Positions 28,337 through 37,011 are shown, numbered from the stretch's first letter. The stretch: 64,000 bases of DNA from Tolypothrix bouteillei VB521301 (GCF_000760695.4 NZ_JHEG04000001.1:7785113-7849112); one strand, 5' to 3'. Notes: generated by a model not told the origin, from the letters alone. Program-made: numbers and translations.

Positions 28337-28561
28337 GTGAATTATCCAAAGTTTTACCCATAGGACGGTGTTCGCACTCGTTCACTTCCTTTGTGTTGCG
28401 ATCGAGTGCAAGGAAGATATCAAAGGTAGCAATCTACTCTGTCAAGTTTAAATTGAGGGCTGCTCATTTAAGTTCGGAGTTGCGCTGTCTTCGCTAAAGC
28501 ACAACTCCGAACTCCTCAAAACAACATTGACACTCTAGATCGTAGCTCTAAAAATATATTA
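28337..28561. other. First part of the divergent intergenic region
   Basis: No gene was found in the 450-bp divergent gap. An imperfect inverted repeat is seen around 28457-28518 (AAGTTCGGAGTTGCGC and GCACAACTCCGAACTC). The promoter element at 28562 follows it. Confidence 0.5.
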
Positions 28562-28592
28562 TACGATAAATTGATAAAATTACCGTATTATT
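28562..28592 (+). promoter_or_regulatory. TAC-N16-TACCGTATTAT promoter element, site 2
   Basis: TACGATAA at 28562 and TACCGTATTATT at 28581 are 19 bp apart, with TATTAT as the -10. The site is in the divergent gap between the TauD arm and the desulfinase arm. It points to the latter, about 200 bp before its start. Confidence 0.65.
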
Positions 28593-28788
28593 AAATTAAC
28601 CCAGTGCAGTGTCTTTCCTCCTGTCGTGCTCAATTCATTGAAAGCACCAGAAAACCCGCTCGCTACGTTGGGTAAGGCAGAAAGCCGCCCTATCACTTGG
28701 GGCACGCACAATTACGAAACACTTGCTCGTGCCCGAGAGCAAGATGAAATCCAGTAAAAACTTTTCCTTATTTGCTTAGCTTAAACCT

Positions 28789-29856
28789 ATGTCAACTAGC
28801 AGCAAAACTGAAAAATTGGCAATTAGTGAATTATGGTACACCCGGTGTCCGGTTCCTACTATTTCCGGGGTGGCTTTGGATTTAGGATGGTTAGATCGGA
28901 CTTTTGCTAAAAATGGTATTTCCTTCAAGTCCTTACGGGCTGCTGAAGAGCGTTCTGTTCGCGAGTCTCATTACGATCACAAACTCAAAGGGTTGTTTCG
29001 CGAGGGCGGTAATATTCCGGCGATTTGGGCTCGGGCTACTGGGAAGGATACCCGCGTTATTGGCTTAACCTGGGTAGATGAATACCAAGCAATCCTCACT
29101 CTACCAAATTCAGAAATAGCTCAGCCAGCAGATTTGCGGGGGCGGAGGTTGGGATTACCACATCGGATTGAAAGTCAAATAGACTTCTCCAGAGCAATGG
29201 CTTTGCGGGGTTTCTTGAGCACTCTGTCGCTAGCTGATTTAAATGAAACTGATGTTCAATTTGTAGATATCAACGCCCAGCAAACAGACTTACGAGAACT
29301 GGGAAGTACTAACGTAGAGCGGAGTAATTTTTATTCTGCAGAAGTTACAGCCTTACTGCGAGGTGAGGTAGATGCTATCTATGCTAAAGGTGCTCCTGGT
29401 GTGGATTTAACTGTCGAACATGGTTTTCAAGTTGTCTTCAATTTAGGAGATCATCCCGATCCTCTGGTGCGCGTGAACAACGGTACTCCCAGAACGATCG
29501 CAGTTAATGCGGATCTTGTAGAACAGCATCCAGATTTGGTGGTTCAGTACTTAGTGTGTCTTTTGCAAACCTCAAAATGGGCGGAAACTCATGCTCAAGA
29601 GGTGGTTAGAATTGTCTCACAGGAAACAGGGGGCGGTGAAGAAGCAGTTCGGAAAGCCTATGGAGCCAGGTTGCATCAACGCTTGCAACCAAGTTTATCA
29701 GAGGAATGGATTGCCGGACTTAAGTTACATAAAGACTTTCTTTTGAAGTGGGGATTTATCCCAGCAGATTTCGATCTTGATGCTTGGATTGTTCGAGAGC
29801 CCTTGCTCGAAGCTGAGAAATTAGCCTTGAATCTCCCGGAACCTGTTTTTGCCTAA
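28789..29856 (+). CDS. DszB-like sulfinate desulfinase (cytoplasmic SsuA-fold enzyme)
   Basis: This 355-residue protein has a periplasmic-binding-protein fold but no signal peptide. Its N-terminus WYTRCPVPT and later HYDHKLKGLFREGGNIPAI match DszB (2-hydroxybiphenyl-2-sulfinate desulfinase), where Cys27, His60 and Arg70 are catalytic. The equivalents here are C20, H61 and R71, with the same 10-residue His-Arg spacing. DszB removes sulfite from an aryl sulfinate. The gene leads a plus-strand run with ssuD. Aliphatic or aromatic specificity cannot be read. The DszB match is from memory of its sequence. Confidence 0.75.
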   Translation: MSTSSKTEKLAISELWYTRCPVPTISGVALDLGWLDRTFAKNGISFKSLRAAEERSVRESHYDHKLKGLFREGGNIPAIWARATGKDTRVIGLTWVDEYQAILTLPNSEIAQPADLRGRRLGLPHRIESQIDFSRAMALRGFLSTLSLADLNETDVQFVDINAQQTDLRELGSTNVERSNFYSAEVTALLRGEVDAIYAKGAPGVDLTVEHGFQVVFNLGDHPDPLVRVNNGTPRTIAVNADLVEQHPDLVVQYLVCLLQTSKWAETHAQEVVRIVSQETGGGEEAVRKAYGARLHQRLQPSLSEEWIAGLKLHKDFLLKWGFIPADFDLDAWIVREPLLEAEKLALNLPEPVFA

Positions 29857-30100
29857 TTATTAAGTTTGAGGCTTCTGTAAAGAAAATTCTGATGATACGG
29901 AGTTGCGTTCAAAGATATTACGTGTTGATGGGACAAAGGAGACACGGGAGAAAGTAAGATGTACGAACGCAACTTGGTATGAGTTTGTCGTTAACGAAAA
30001 ACGTGCTTGAAAATTCAGAATAGAAGCCCCAATCACAAAAAGCAAACCGCTTCCTTAAGTGCTTTTGAACTAAAACTTATCATATTGGAAGGTAAAAATT

Positions 30101-31273
30101 ATGGAAGTTCTTTGGTATTTAACTGCACCAGATGGTCCATATCCTTGGAATAAAAAGGGAGCACGCAAAATTGATTATGCATATATGCAGCAGTTAGCGC
30201 GGGGAATTGACCACCTGGGTTACTCTGGCGCACTCCTAGCAACGGGCGTACACGATACCTGGGTATTAGGTTCCTCACTGATTCCGTTTACGGAACGGAT
30301 GCGCTTTCTGGTTGCCGTACATCCTGGTTTGTTATCGCCTACTTTGTTTGCTAAGATGGCGGCGACTTTCGACCAGTTTTCTAAGGGTCGGTTATTAATC
30401 AATATTATCAACGGTACATCCAATACAATGGCTGCTTATGGCTTGCATCTTTCCCACGATGAGCGCTACAGCCACTGTGATGAATACCTTACAGTTTGGC
30501 GCAGGCTAATGGCTGGGGAAACTGTAGACTTTGAAGGAAAGTATATTAACGTCAAGCAAGCTAAGATAGGAATACCTACAGTACAATCGCCCTATCCTCC
30601 CTTATGGTTTGGTGGTTCGTCTGATGCAGCCTTGGAAGTTGCAGCCAAACATATAGATACTTACTTAACTTGGGGTGAAACTCCACCCCAAATTGCTGAA
30701 CGAGTCGCAACAATGCGATCGCTCGCAGCGAAATACGGTCGCACTTTGCGATTTGGAATTCGCCTCTATGTAATTGTTCGAGAAACTGAGGAGGAAGCTT
30801 GGAAGGCTGCTGACTGGTTACTTCAGCATATGGATCGAGAATCAGTGATGAATATACAAAAAATGCTGAATAGCGGTGACTCAGTCGGGCAACAACGAAT
30901 GTTAAAGTTTCATAGCGGTCAGATTCCTCAGAACGTTAAAGACTTAGAAATTTACCCCAACCTCTGGGCGGGTTTGGGTTTGGTGCGTCCCGGTCCCGGT
31001 ACTGCCGTAGTGGGCGATCCTAAGACTGTTGCTGCTCGCCTCCAAGAATACGCCGATATTGGTATTGAAACTTTCATCATCTCGGGTATTCCTCTGATTG
31101 AAGAAGCTTATCGAGTTGCCGATTTATTGTTGCCACTCCTGCCAATTTCTCGACCGGGCGATAACCAAACTCCTATCAATGTTCATGTTCCTACCTGGAG
31201 CAGTATCAGAGAAACTGTAGGGGCTATTTCCTCTGCTAAAGACATTGCTGAATCTGCCAAAGAACTGGGTTGA
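30101..31273 (+). CDS. ssuD: FMNH2-dependent alkanesulfonate monooxygenase
   Basis: This 390-residue protein follows E. coli SsuD along its length: DYAYMQQLARGIDHLGYSG, SDERY-type HSHDERY, VWRRLMAGETVDF, GGSSDAALEVAAKHIDTYLTWGE, RFGIRL-VIVRET, SVGQQRM, and NLWAGLGLVRPGPGTAVVGDP. SsuD splits alkanesulfonates to aldehyde and sulfite with FMNH2 and O2. Two active-site differences stand out. The position of Cys54 falls in a two-residue gap (TGVHDTW for TGRSCEDAW), and His228 is Tyr223; Arg221 is kept. A GGAAGG ribosome site is near. No SsuE reductase is seen. Confidence 0.9.
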   Translation: MEVLWYLTAPDGPYPWNKKGARKIDYAYMQQLARGIDHLGYSGALLATGVHDTWVLGSSLIPFTERMRFLVAVHPGLLSPTLFAKMAATFDQFSKGRLLINIINGTSNTMAAYGLHLSHDERYSHCDEYLTVWRRLMAGETVDFEGKYINVKQAKIGIPTVQSPYPPLWFGGSSDAALEVAAKHIDTYLTWGETPPQIAERVATMRSLAAKYGRTLRFGIRLYVIVRETEEEAWKAADWLLQHMDRESVMNIQKMLNSGDSVGQQRMLKFHSGQIPQNVKDLEIYPNLWAGLGLVRPGPGTAVVGDPKTVAARLQEYADIGIETFIISGIPLIEEAYRVADLLLPLLPISRPGDNQTPINVHVPTWSSIRETVGAISSAKDIAESAKELG

Positions 31274-31305
31274 TTTGAGAAATTCGCCTTCAATTTTACA
31301 GTATA

Positions 31306-32385
31306 ATGAAAGATCGAAATATATTCGAGACTGAATTCCTTAACTACCGCATCAAACGTCGTAGTTTACCCACAACATTATTTTTCCTAACATCTGCCAT
31401 AACAGTTGCCTGTAATCGCGATACTACCACAACCAGCAATTCCACTTCCCAGTCTTCCGTAGCGAATAGCTCTGCTCTTTCAAATGTGGCAGATACCAGC
31501 ATTCAAGGTACGAAAGCTCGAATAGGCATTATTAGGGGACCCGGACCTTATTACTTGGCTAAGGTCAAAGGCACTCTGAATCAATACTTAGAAGCTAAAA
31601 AATTTGGGGTACAGTGGTTAGGTCCATTTCCAGCTTTTGCACCTGCTGTTGAAGGTTTGAATGCTGGTAGTATTGACTTTACAGGTGGTAGTACTACAGC
31701 TGCTATCTCGGCTATGGCAGGAAATTCACCGTTCAAGATTTTTGGGTACCAAGTCAGTGGTAAAGATGGATCGGGGATTTTGGTCCCGAAAAACTCTTCG
31801 ATTGCGACGGTAAAAGATCTAGTCGGTAAAAAGGTGATTGTAAATCGTGGAGGTACTGGCGAGTATCTGCTAGCAAAAGGTTTGGAAAAAGCAGGAGTTT
31901 CTATAGACCAAGTGCAGCGAATTTATCTTGGTCCGGCAGATGCTGCTCCTGTCTTTGCTTCAGGAAAAGCAAGTGCGTGGGCGGTGTGGGGAACTTTTTT
32001 TGCTAATGCAGCAGTTAAAGATAGTGCTAGGATTTTAGCTACAGCGGGAGAGATTGATTCGGAGAATGATGGCATTTATATTGTTCACAATGCATTCTTG
32101 GAGAAGCATCCGGATATAGTGAAAGCTGTTTATGATGTCCTGGTACAAGAAAGTAAATGGGTGTTATCAAATGCAGCCCAGGCAATGCAAGTCTATGGTA
32201 AGGAATTTAAGCTTTCTGAGAGCGTACAAAAGTTTATGAGTGAAAGGGTAGAGGGAATACCAACACCCGTCGGTGCAGCAGAAATAGAAAAGATGAATCG
32301 TGTCAGTGACTGGTTTTTTAAGCTGGGCATTATTCCCAAAAAGCCCACTATAGAAAACTTTGTAGTTGATGTCACCAAGATATAA
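31306..32385 (+). CDS. SsuA-type substrate-binding lipoprotein
   Basis: The 359-residue protein begins with a basic stretch and a lipobox (FFLTSAITVAC), so it is anchored outside the plasma membrane. The binding domain shows RIGIIRGPGPYYLAKVKG, NAGSIDFTGGSTTAAI and SSIATVKDLVGKKV, the sulfonate-binding-protein pattern. It starts 30 bp after ssuD. The WDP motif of its relatives is VWGTFF here. The ligand is probably a sulfonate. No permease or ATPase gene follows, so it must use an importer encoded elsewhere. Confidence 0.85.
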   Translation: MKDRNIFETEFLNYRIKRRSLPTTLFFLTSAITVACNRDTTTTSNSTSQSSVANSSALSNVADTSIQGTKARIGIIRGPGPYYLAKVKGTLNQYLEAKKFGVQWLGPFPAFAPAVEGLNAGSIDFTGGSTTAAISAMAGNSPFKIFGYQVSGKDGSGILVPKNSSIATVKDLVGKKVIVNRGGTGEYLLAKGLEKAGVSIDQVQRIYLGPADAAPVFASGKASAWAVWGTFFANAAVKDSARILATAGEIDSENDGIYIVHNAFLEKHPDIVKAVYDVLVQESKWVLSNAAQAMQVYGKEFKLSESVQKFMSERVEGIPTPVGAAEIEKMNRVSDWFFKLGIIPKKPTIENFVVDVTKI

Positions 32386-32471
32386 ACGAGCAATAACGTG
32401 CTTTTTTACTCTGCAATCGGCATTATTTCAGCTAATTCACTCGGTTTATTGTGAAAACAAGGAGGAACATT

Positions 32472-33386
32472 ATGACTCATTCAATTCGCATCGGTGTCCA
32501 TGTCAATAACCTCTCAGTATTTACACTCAGCAGAAAACCTGAGTTATTAAAAGATTTGCTTGAGCCAACGGGAGTATCAGCACAGTGGCTCCCAGAAACA
32601 GGTGGGCATCAAACAGTAAAGCTCTTAAAAACAGCAGAAATTGATATTGGTGCAACAGGTACAACTCCACCAATTTTGGCACAGGCTCAGGGAGTACCAA
32701 TCGTTTATTTGGCTACATCTCAACCTCGCCCAGTTCAGGGAGCAATTGTTGTCCTGGAAAATTCGCCCATTCAAAGTGTGAGCGATTTGAAAGACAAGAC
32801 TGTCAGTTTAAGTGAAGGGTCTTACCAACAACATTTACTAGCGATCGCTCTAGATAAAGTAGGGCTTACCTATCAAAATGTCAAAACCATCCCCCACACG
32901 GCTGATTCACTCCAAGCCTTTCTCAATGGTGAAATAGATGCTTGGATAACATCAGATCTACATTTGGCACAAGTTCAGAAAACCCATCAAGTGAGAGTAC
33001 TGCTTTACAGTTCTGAGCTATTTAGCAATCGCTCTGTTTACTTTACCCATCGCACTTTTGCCGAGCAACACCCAGATGTCTTGTCAGCTTTTATCCGAGC
33101 ACTAGAACGAGTCGATCGCTGGATTGCCACTCATTTTACTGAAGCAGCCGAACTACTAGCCAAAGAAATTAACAACGGCATTGATGCCCGAGGCTGGGAA
33201 CAGTCTCTAAGAAAAAGACCTTGGGGTCTTGTCCCACCTTCGCAAGAGTTTATTGCCGAACAACAATACGCAGCTGATGTTTTCTATCGTTTTGGTTTGC
33301 TGCCCAAGAGTATTAATGTTTCTGAAGCACTATTGACCGATCCCCTGAGTGTCTTTGAAGCCAATCTTGCTTTAGCTAGCAGATAG
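32472..33386 (+). CDS. SsuA-like protein without signal peptide
   Basis: I take ATG 32472 because AGGAGG lies 5 bases upstream; a GTG at 32451 is less likely. The 304-residue product shows the SsuA pattern (LLEPTGVSAQWLPETGGHQTVKLLKTAEIDIGATGTTPPILAQAQG, SPIQSVSDLKDKTVSL, LNGEIDAWITSD). It begins directly with MTHSIRIGVHVNN, without a leader or lipobox. It should stay in the cytoplasm. Unlike the DszB-like protein it has no cysteine near the N-terminus, so the desulfinase centre is absent. A sensor or an enzyme role is possible. Confidence 0.75.
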   Translation: MTHSIRIGVHVNNLSVFTLSRKPELLKDLLEPTGVSAQWLPETGGHQTVKLLKTAEIDIGATGTTPPILAQAQGVPIVYLATSQPRPVQGAIVVLENSPIQSVSDLKDKTVSLSEGSYQQHLLAIALDKVGLTYQNVKTIPHTADSLQAFLNGEIDAWITSDLHLAQVQKTHQVRVLLYSSELFSNRSVYFTHRTFAEQHPDVLSAFIRALERVDRWIATHFTEAAELLAKEINNGIDARGWEQSLRKRPWGLVPPSQEFIAEQQYAADVFYRFGLLPKSINVSEALLTDPLSVFEANLALASR

Positions 33387-33402
33387 CTGTATTTTTCGGA
33401 AG

Positions 33403-33447
33403 CGCGATCGCTTTACTGTTACCGAAGCACGCAGTAAAGCGATCGCG
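33403..33447. terminator. Bidirectional stem-loop built from HIP1 sites
   Basis: CGCGATCGCTTTACTG and CAGTAAAGCGATCGCG form a 16-bp perfect stem with a 13-base loop. It lies between the convergent genes ending at 33386 and 33463. Each arm contains a full HIP1 octamer. A terminator role is inferred from position; there is no long T-run. Confidence 0.65.
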
Positions 33448-33462
33448 TTGCACTATATCGTA

Positions 33463-34119
33463 TTACCTCGCTTTATTGGGAATGCCAGAAAATACAAATA
33501 ACTGTTGCTCTTTAGGTGCGGGTAAATTTTCACCAATGTAACGGTTAATACCTACACCCATGTCTCCCGTAGCGGTAAGTTTGAACTTCACTTCTTCAAA
33601 TTCAAACGCTTGCAAAAATTTCCGCACATTCTCGGAGTAGGGAATTCCGTTAGAGTGTCCCCGAGTCCAGATAGCAAAAGCACCTTGTTTGCTTAGAAAC
33701 CTCAAATTGTCTAGCAACCGTTTGAGCTCGGCTTCATCGGCTAAATTGCCGAAGACACCACACACAATAACGATGTCTGCTGGTACTGCTCCTACATAGT
33801 TAGCGGAGATAGTTGCATCACCATTGATAAATTCAATTTGCTTTGCTAAACCTAATGATTCTATAGTTGCTTTTCCACGTTCAACTAGATTCGGGTTGAG
33901 TTCAACGAGTCTTGCATAAACCTCTTGAGCGCGGGGGTGATTTGCTAGGGTTCCTAATAAATCCCGTCCATCACCAGCACAAACACTCACTACGCGGATT
34001 CTTCCTGCTGGAGATGCATCCAAGCTGTAGGATATGTATTCCCGCACGATTTCCAGACGCTGTTGTAATTTTGGTTCCGTATTATAGAGATCGTGCCATT
34101 CCAACCAATCTTTTGGCAT
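33463..34119 (-). CDS. Class I SAM-dependent methyltransferase
   Basis: The ATG at 34117-34119 (MPKDWLEWHDLYN) is preferred to the TTG 16 codons upstream. The 218-residue protein has motif I RVVSVCAGDGRDLL, motif II ARLVELNPNL, an acidic pair in INGDATISANY and a strand DIVIVCGVFGN. It resembles small-molecule methyltransferases common in cyanobacteria and actinomycetes. It is on the opposite strand to the flanking sulfonate genes and shares a terminator with them. Confidence 0.82.
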   Translation of the reverse strand: MPKDWLEWHDLYNTEPKLQQRLEIVREYISYSLDASPAGRIRVVSVCAGDGRDLLGTLANHPRAQEVYARLVELNPNLVERGKATIESLGLAKQIEFINGDATISANYVGAVPADIVIVCGVFGNLADEAELKRLLDNLRFLSKQGAFAIWTRGHSNGIPYSENVRKFLQAFEFEEVKFKLTATGDMGVGINRYIGENLPAPKEQQLFVFSGIPNKAR

Positions 34120-34433
34120 AAGGGGTGATTCCAATTTCTTGCAAAATGTGGCTTTGCAGAGTGACAAGCACGCTGTACTTCGGTAAACTACAATAAATCT
34201 ATCGATTAAAAGTATTTTACAATGAAGGCATAGTATTATAAAAATTCATTCAAAATTAAGCCTGCAGGAAATACCAATCAATTCTTGCTTCCCCTGCTGC
34301 TCCGTAGCAAACTTATGCTCTAACTAACCTCATAACTGCGATCGCCCAAATCTGGTCCTGTGCTGGTAACATTGGGCTCCAAAATGCTTAACTAATGGTT
34401 TAGCAGATGTTTGTAAAGTCTATCGTTGTATCA

Positions 34434-34502
34434 AGATCCTCTTTAATAAGGGGGACTTGAAGAAAAATTTCCCCCCTTTTTAAGGGGGGCTAGGGGGGAG
34501 CT
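34434..34502. repeat. G-run element, copy 2
   Basis: It carries CCCCCC-TTTTTAA-GGGGGG and a nearby GGGGGG run, with an AGGATC-type end. Its reverse complement matches the copy at 46172 over about 60 bases, including TTCTTCAAGT and TTAAAGAGGATC. The rest of the 34120-34650 gap shows no gene. Confidence 0.8.
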
Positions 34503-34650
34503 AAAGTTTTGGATACCTCAGCCACTACTTTCAAAACGTCCTCTTAGGGTTACATAAGTTTGATGTTAGGAGAAAAAGGTTGGGAGGGTGAGGTTTGTAG
34601 AACCTGCGTTATGTTATTTGCAAGCAAAGTCAGAATTTCAATACTATAAA

Positions 34651-34681
34651 TACGATAACCTACATTATTTACCGTATTATA
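34651..34681 (+). promoter_or_regulatory. TAC-N16-TACCGTATTAT promoter element, site 3
   Basis: TACGATAA at 34651 and TACCGTATTATA at 34670 are 19 bp apart. TATTAT is at 34675-34680, 32 bp before the start codon of the ssuA-like gene. The first box is identical to site 2 over eight bases. Confidence 0.7.
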
Positions 34682-34712
34682 AATTTTAAGATTAAGCGTA
34701 AAAGCACAATAT

Positions 34713-35765
34713 ATGTCGAAAAAACTCTTATCAGTCAGATTTCGGGGAATTTTCAGTAGCTTATTACAGAGACTATCTAGAATTCGTATATTGGCTCTAT
34801 TCTTTACAGTAGGACTAATCTTGAGTCCGGCTGTCTCTGTTTTTTCTTTCAGCAATACAAGTCACTCTGGGCTAACGCTAGCACAGAATCGGGCAAATCA
34901 AAGCGTTGTGATTCGCATTGGCTACCAAAAAGCAGCAACTGTTCTTAACGCTTTGAAGACAAAAAAAGACTTAGAGAAAGCTTTGCCTGCTGGTTCTAAA
35001 GTGACATGGACAGAATTTCCAGCAGGTCCGCCAATGTTAGAGGCAATCAATGCTGGAAGTATTGATTTTGGGTACACAGGTGAATCACCGCCTATATTTG
35101 CCCAAGCAGCTGGTACTCCCTTGGTTTATGTTGCTTACGATCCTTGGAGCCCAAAAGCAGAGGCTATCATCGTACCGAAAAATTCACCCATCAAAACTGT
35201 AGCGGATCTTAAAGGCAAAAGAGTGGCTTTTGCAAAAGGCTCAAATACTAACTATCTAGTGGTAAAAGCTTTAGAAAAAGCAGGATTAAAGTACAGCGAT
35301 ATTAAGCCAGCTTTTCTCACACCTCCCGATGCTCGTGCAGCATTTGAAGGTAACAATGTGGATGCGTGGGCTATTTGGGACCCGTATTTAGCTGCTGCTG
35401 TCGCTGCGACAGGCGCACGCACTCTGACTGATGGAACGGGACTTGTATCGAATCGCGGTTATTATCTTGCAGCCAAATCTTTTGTCCAGAAGCAACCATC
35501 AGCGTTAAAAACAGTTCTGGCTCAAGTGAAAAAAATCAGTGACTGGGCGCAAAAGAATCCCACAGATGTCGCGAAATTTCTCTCGCCAGAATTGGGTATT
35601 GATGCTGCTGTCTTGGAGATCGCTGAAAGGCGGCGCAAATATGGAGTACTACCGATGACAAAAGAAGTTATCGCTGGACAACAGCAAGTAGCTGATGCTT
35701 TCTACAAAATCAAGCTCTTGCCAAAACAAGTTTCTGTCAAGGAAATTGTTTGGCAGGGTAGTTAA
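34713..35765 (+). CDS. ssuA: Aliphatic sulfonate-binding protein
   Basis: This 350-residue protein has a basic N-terminus and a hydrophobic helix ending near VSVFSFS (signal peptide, cut around residue 50-58). The mature part is SsuA-like: VIRIGYQKAATVLNALKTKKDLEKALP, AINAGSIDFGYTGESPPIFAQAAG, NSPIKTVADLKGKRVAFAKGSNTNY, and NNVDAWAIWDPYLA. It should be periplasmic and feed an SsuBC importer not present in the window. The C-terminal KLLPKQVSVKEIVW is as in its paralogues. The family call is firm. Confidence 0.9.
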   Translation: MSKKLLSVRFRGIFSSLLQRLSRIRILALFFTVGLILSPAVSVFSFSNTSHSGLTLAQNRANQSVVIRIGYQKAATVLNALKTKKDLEKALPAGSKVTWTEFPAGPPMLEAINAGSIDFGYTGESPPIFAQAAGTPLVYVAYDPWSPKAEAIIVPKNSPIKTVADLKGKRVAFAKGSNTNYLVVKALEKAGLKYSDIKPAFLTPPDARAAFEGNNVDAWAIWDPYLAAAVAATGARTLTDGTGLVSNRGYYLAAKSFVQKQPSALKTVLAQVKKISDWAQKNPTDVAKFLSPELGIDAAVLEIAERRRKYGVLPMTKEVIAGQQQVADAFYKIKLLPKQVSVKEIVWQGS

Positions 35766-35811
35766 ATTTTAGCATTATCATTTTAATTTTTCACAAGAAG
35801 AATAACGATGA

Positions 35812-35937
35812 ATGGTTTTGCCACGTGAATTTGAAAAAGACGAGTCAGGGAAAATGGTGTTGTTTAAACGTGCTACTGAACCTTATAGGTTGGAGTTGGA
35901 TTTAGGACAAGAGGTTGATAACGTAACTGTTAGGTAA
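35812..35937 (+). CDS. Short ORF, 41 residues, possible gene fragment
   Basis: The frame runs from ATG 35812 to TAA 35935-35937, one base before the next ATG. Its product (MVLPREFEKDESGKMVLFKR and then ATEPYRLELDLGQEVDNVTVR) has balanced, protein-like composition. It looks like the N-terminal piece of a larger protein. I do not recognise it. The tight spacing to the EamA-like gene suggests either a real leader gene or a remnant of a recombination event. Confidence 0.4.
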   Translation: MVLPREFEKDESGKMVLFKRATEPYRLELDLGQEVDNVTVR

Positions 35938-35938
35938 G

Positions 35939-36304
35939 ATGAAAACCCAATTTGTCAAGAACCCAACTATAAGAGCTAAAGAATGGATGCTCCTCTTCAT
36001 TCTGTCTTTATTATGGGGCGGTTCTTACTTTTTTATTAAAATTGTTCTTGTGGAACTCCAACCGTTTACGGTAGTATTAGGTCGTGTTAGCTTTGCTGCG
36101 ATCGCTAACTTAATTTATTTCCGTATACTTGCTGTTGCAGGTGCAACTAACGCCTCGTTGGTAACGTTTTTGATTCCAATCAGTGCGCTCTTACTTGGTG
36201 TATTTGTCCTTGGAGAAAGGTTGGATTGGAATACTTTTGCAGGTATGTCACTCATTTTTACAGGATTAGCCGCTATTGACGGAAGGCTCTTGAGATTACC
36301 ATAA
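35939..36304 (+). pseudogene. EamA-family transporter with a large internal deletion
   Basis: The 121-residue frame joins the start of an EamA protein (EWMLLFILSLLWGGSYFFIKIVLVELQPFTVVLGRV) directly to the end of the second repeat (GATNASLVTFLIPISALLLGVFVLGERLDWNTFAGMSLIFTGL). About 170 residues between them are missing, but the frame is kept. The product would have about four helices. It may be a dead gene, or by chance resemble the four-helix SMR ancestor. It lies inside the plus-strand sulfonate run. Confidence 0.75.
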
Positions 36305-36339
36305 AAACTATTGACCTTACTAAATACATTGGAATCTAC

Positions 36340-37011
36340 GTGTTAGAACTTTATAGCTACTATCGTTCAACAGCTTCATATAGAGTCAGGATTGCACTAG
36401 AGTTAAAGAAAATTCCTTATTTGTATAAAAGTGTTTCTGAATTAAGAAAAGGTAAACCAGAGTTTACAATAAAATACCAAAAAATTAATCCTCAAAAATT
36501 GGTTCCTACCCTTATTGATGGTGAAGCTGTTATTACCCAGTCATTAGCAATTGTTGAATATCTAGAAGAATGTTATCCGCAACCTGCACTTTTACCATCA
36601 GACATTTTTGCACGAGCTTATACAAGACAAATTGCCCTTTTGATAGCTTGCGATATCCATCCCTTAAACATCATGAGAGTTCGTAAATACTTGACTGAAC
36701 CGATAGGTTTAAATCAAGCTGAAAAAATGAATTGGTATCATCACTGGCTGGGGGAAGGTCTAAACGCACTTGAAAATATTCTAGATAACAGTAGATTTTG
36801 CAGCAATTTTTGTTATGGTGATACTCCAACAATCGCGGATGTATTTCTCGTACCTCAGGTTTATAATGCCGAGCGATTTAAATACCCTTTAGAGCCATAT
36901 CCTCATATTCGCCGAATTTATGAAATATGTATGACTCATCCCGCATTTATTGCCGCACAACCGCATTTACAACCTGATATTGTGGAGTACAATCCAGAGG
37001 ATGAATATTAA
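36340..37011 (+). CDS. Zeta-class glutathione S-transferase (maleylacetoacetate isomerase-like)
   Basis: The start is GTG 36340, since LELYSYYRSTASYRVRIALELK immediately follows. The N-terminal thioredoxin-like domain has the zeta-class SSxxYRVRIAL pattern (here RSTASYRVRIAL), with the active-site Ser/Thr near residues 9-12 and VPTLIDGEAVITQSLAI. The helical C-terminal domain has GDTPTIADVFLVPQVYNA. The length (223 residues) is standard. It could isomerise maleylacetoacetate or conjugate glutathione. In a desulfurisation island, thiol-dependent C-S cleavage is conceivable but unproven. Confidence 0.88.
   Translation: MLELYSYYRSTASYRVRIALELKKIPYLYKSVSELRKGKPEFTIKYQKINPQKLVPTLIDGEAVITQSLAIVEYLEECYPQPALLPSDIFARAYTRQIALLIACDIHPLNIMRVRKYLTEPIGLNQAEKMNWYHHWLGEGLNALENILDNSRFCSNFCYGDTPTIADVFLVPQVYNAERFKYPLEPYPHIRRIYEICMTHPAFIAAQPHLQPDIVEYNPEDEY

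Noticed and set aside
34120..34215. A TTTACCGAAG sequence on the minus strand before the methyltransferase gene
   Set aside because: The possible partner box is 21 bp away and poor; probably chance in AT-rich DNA.
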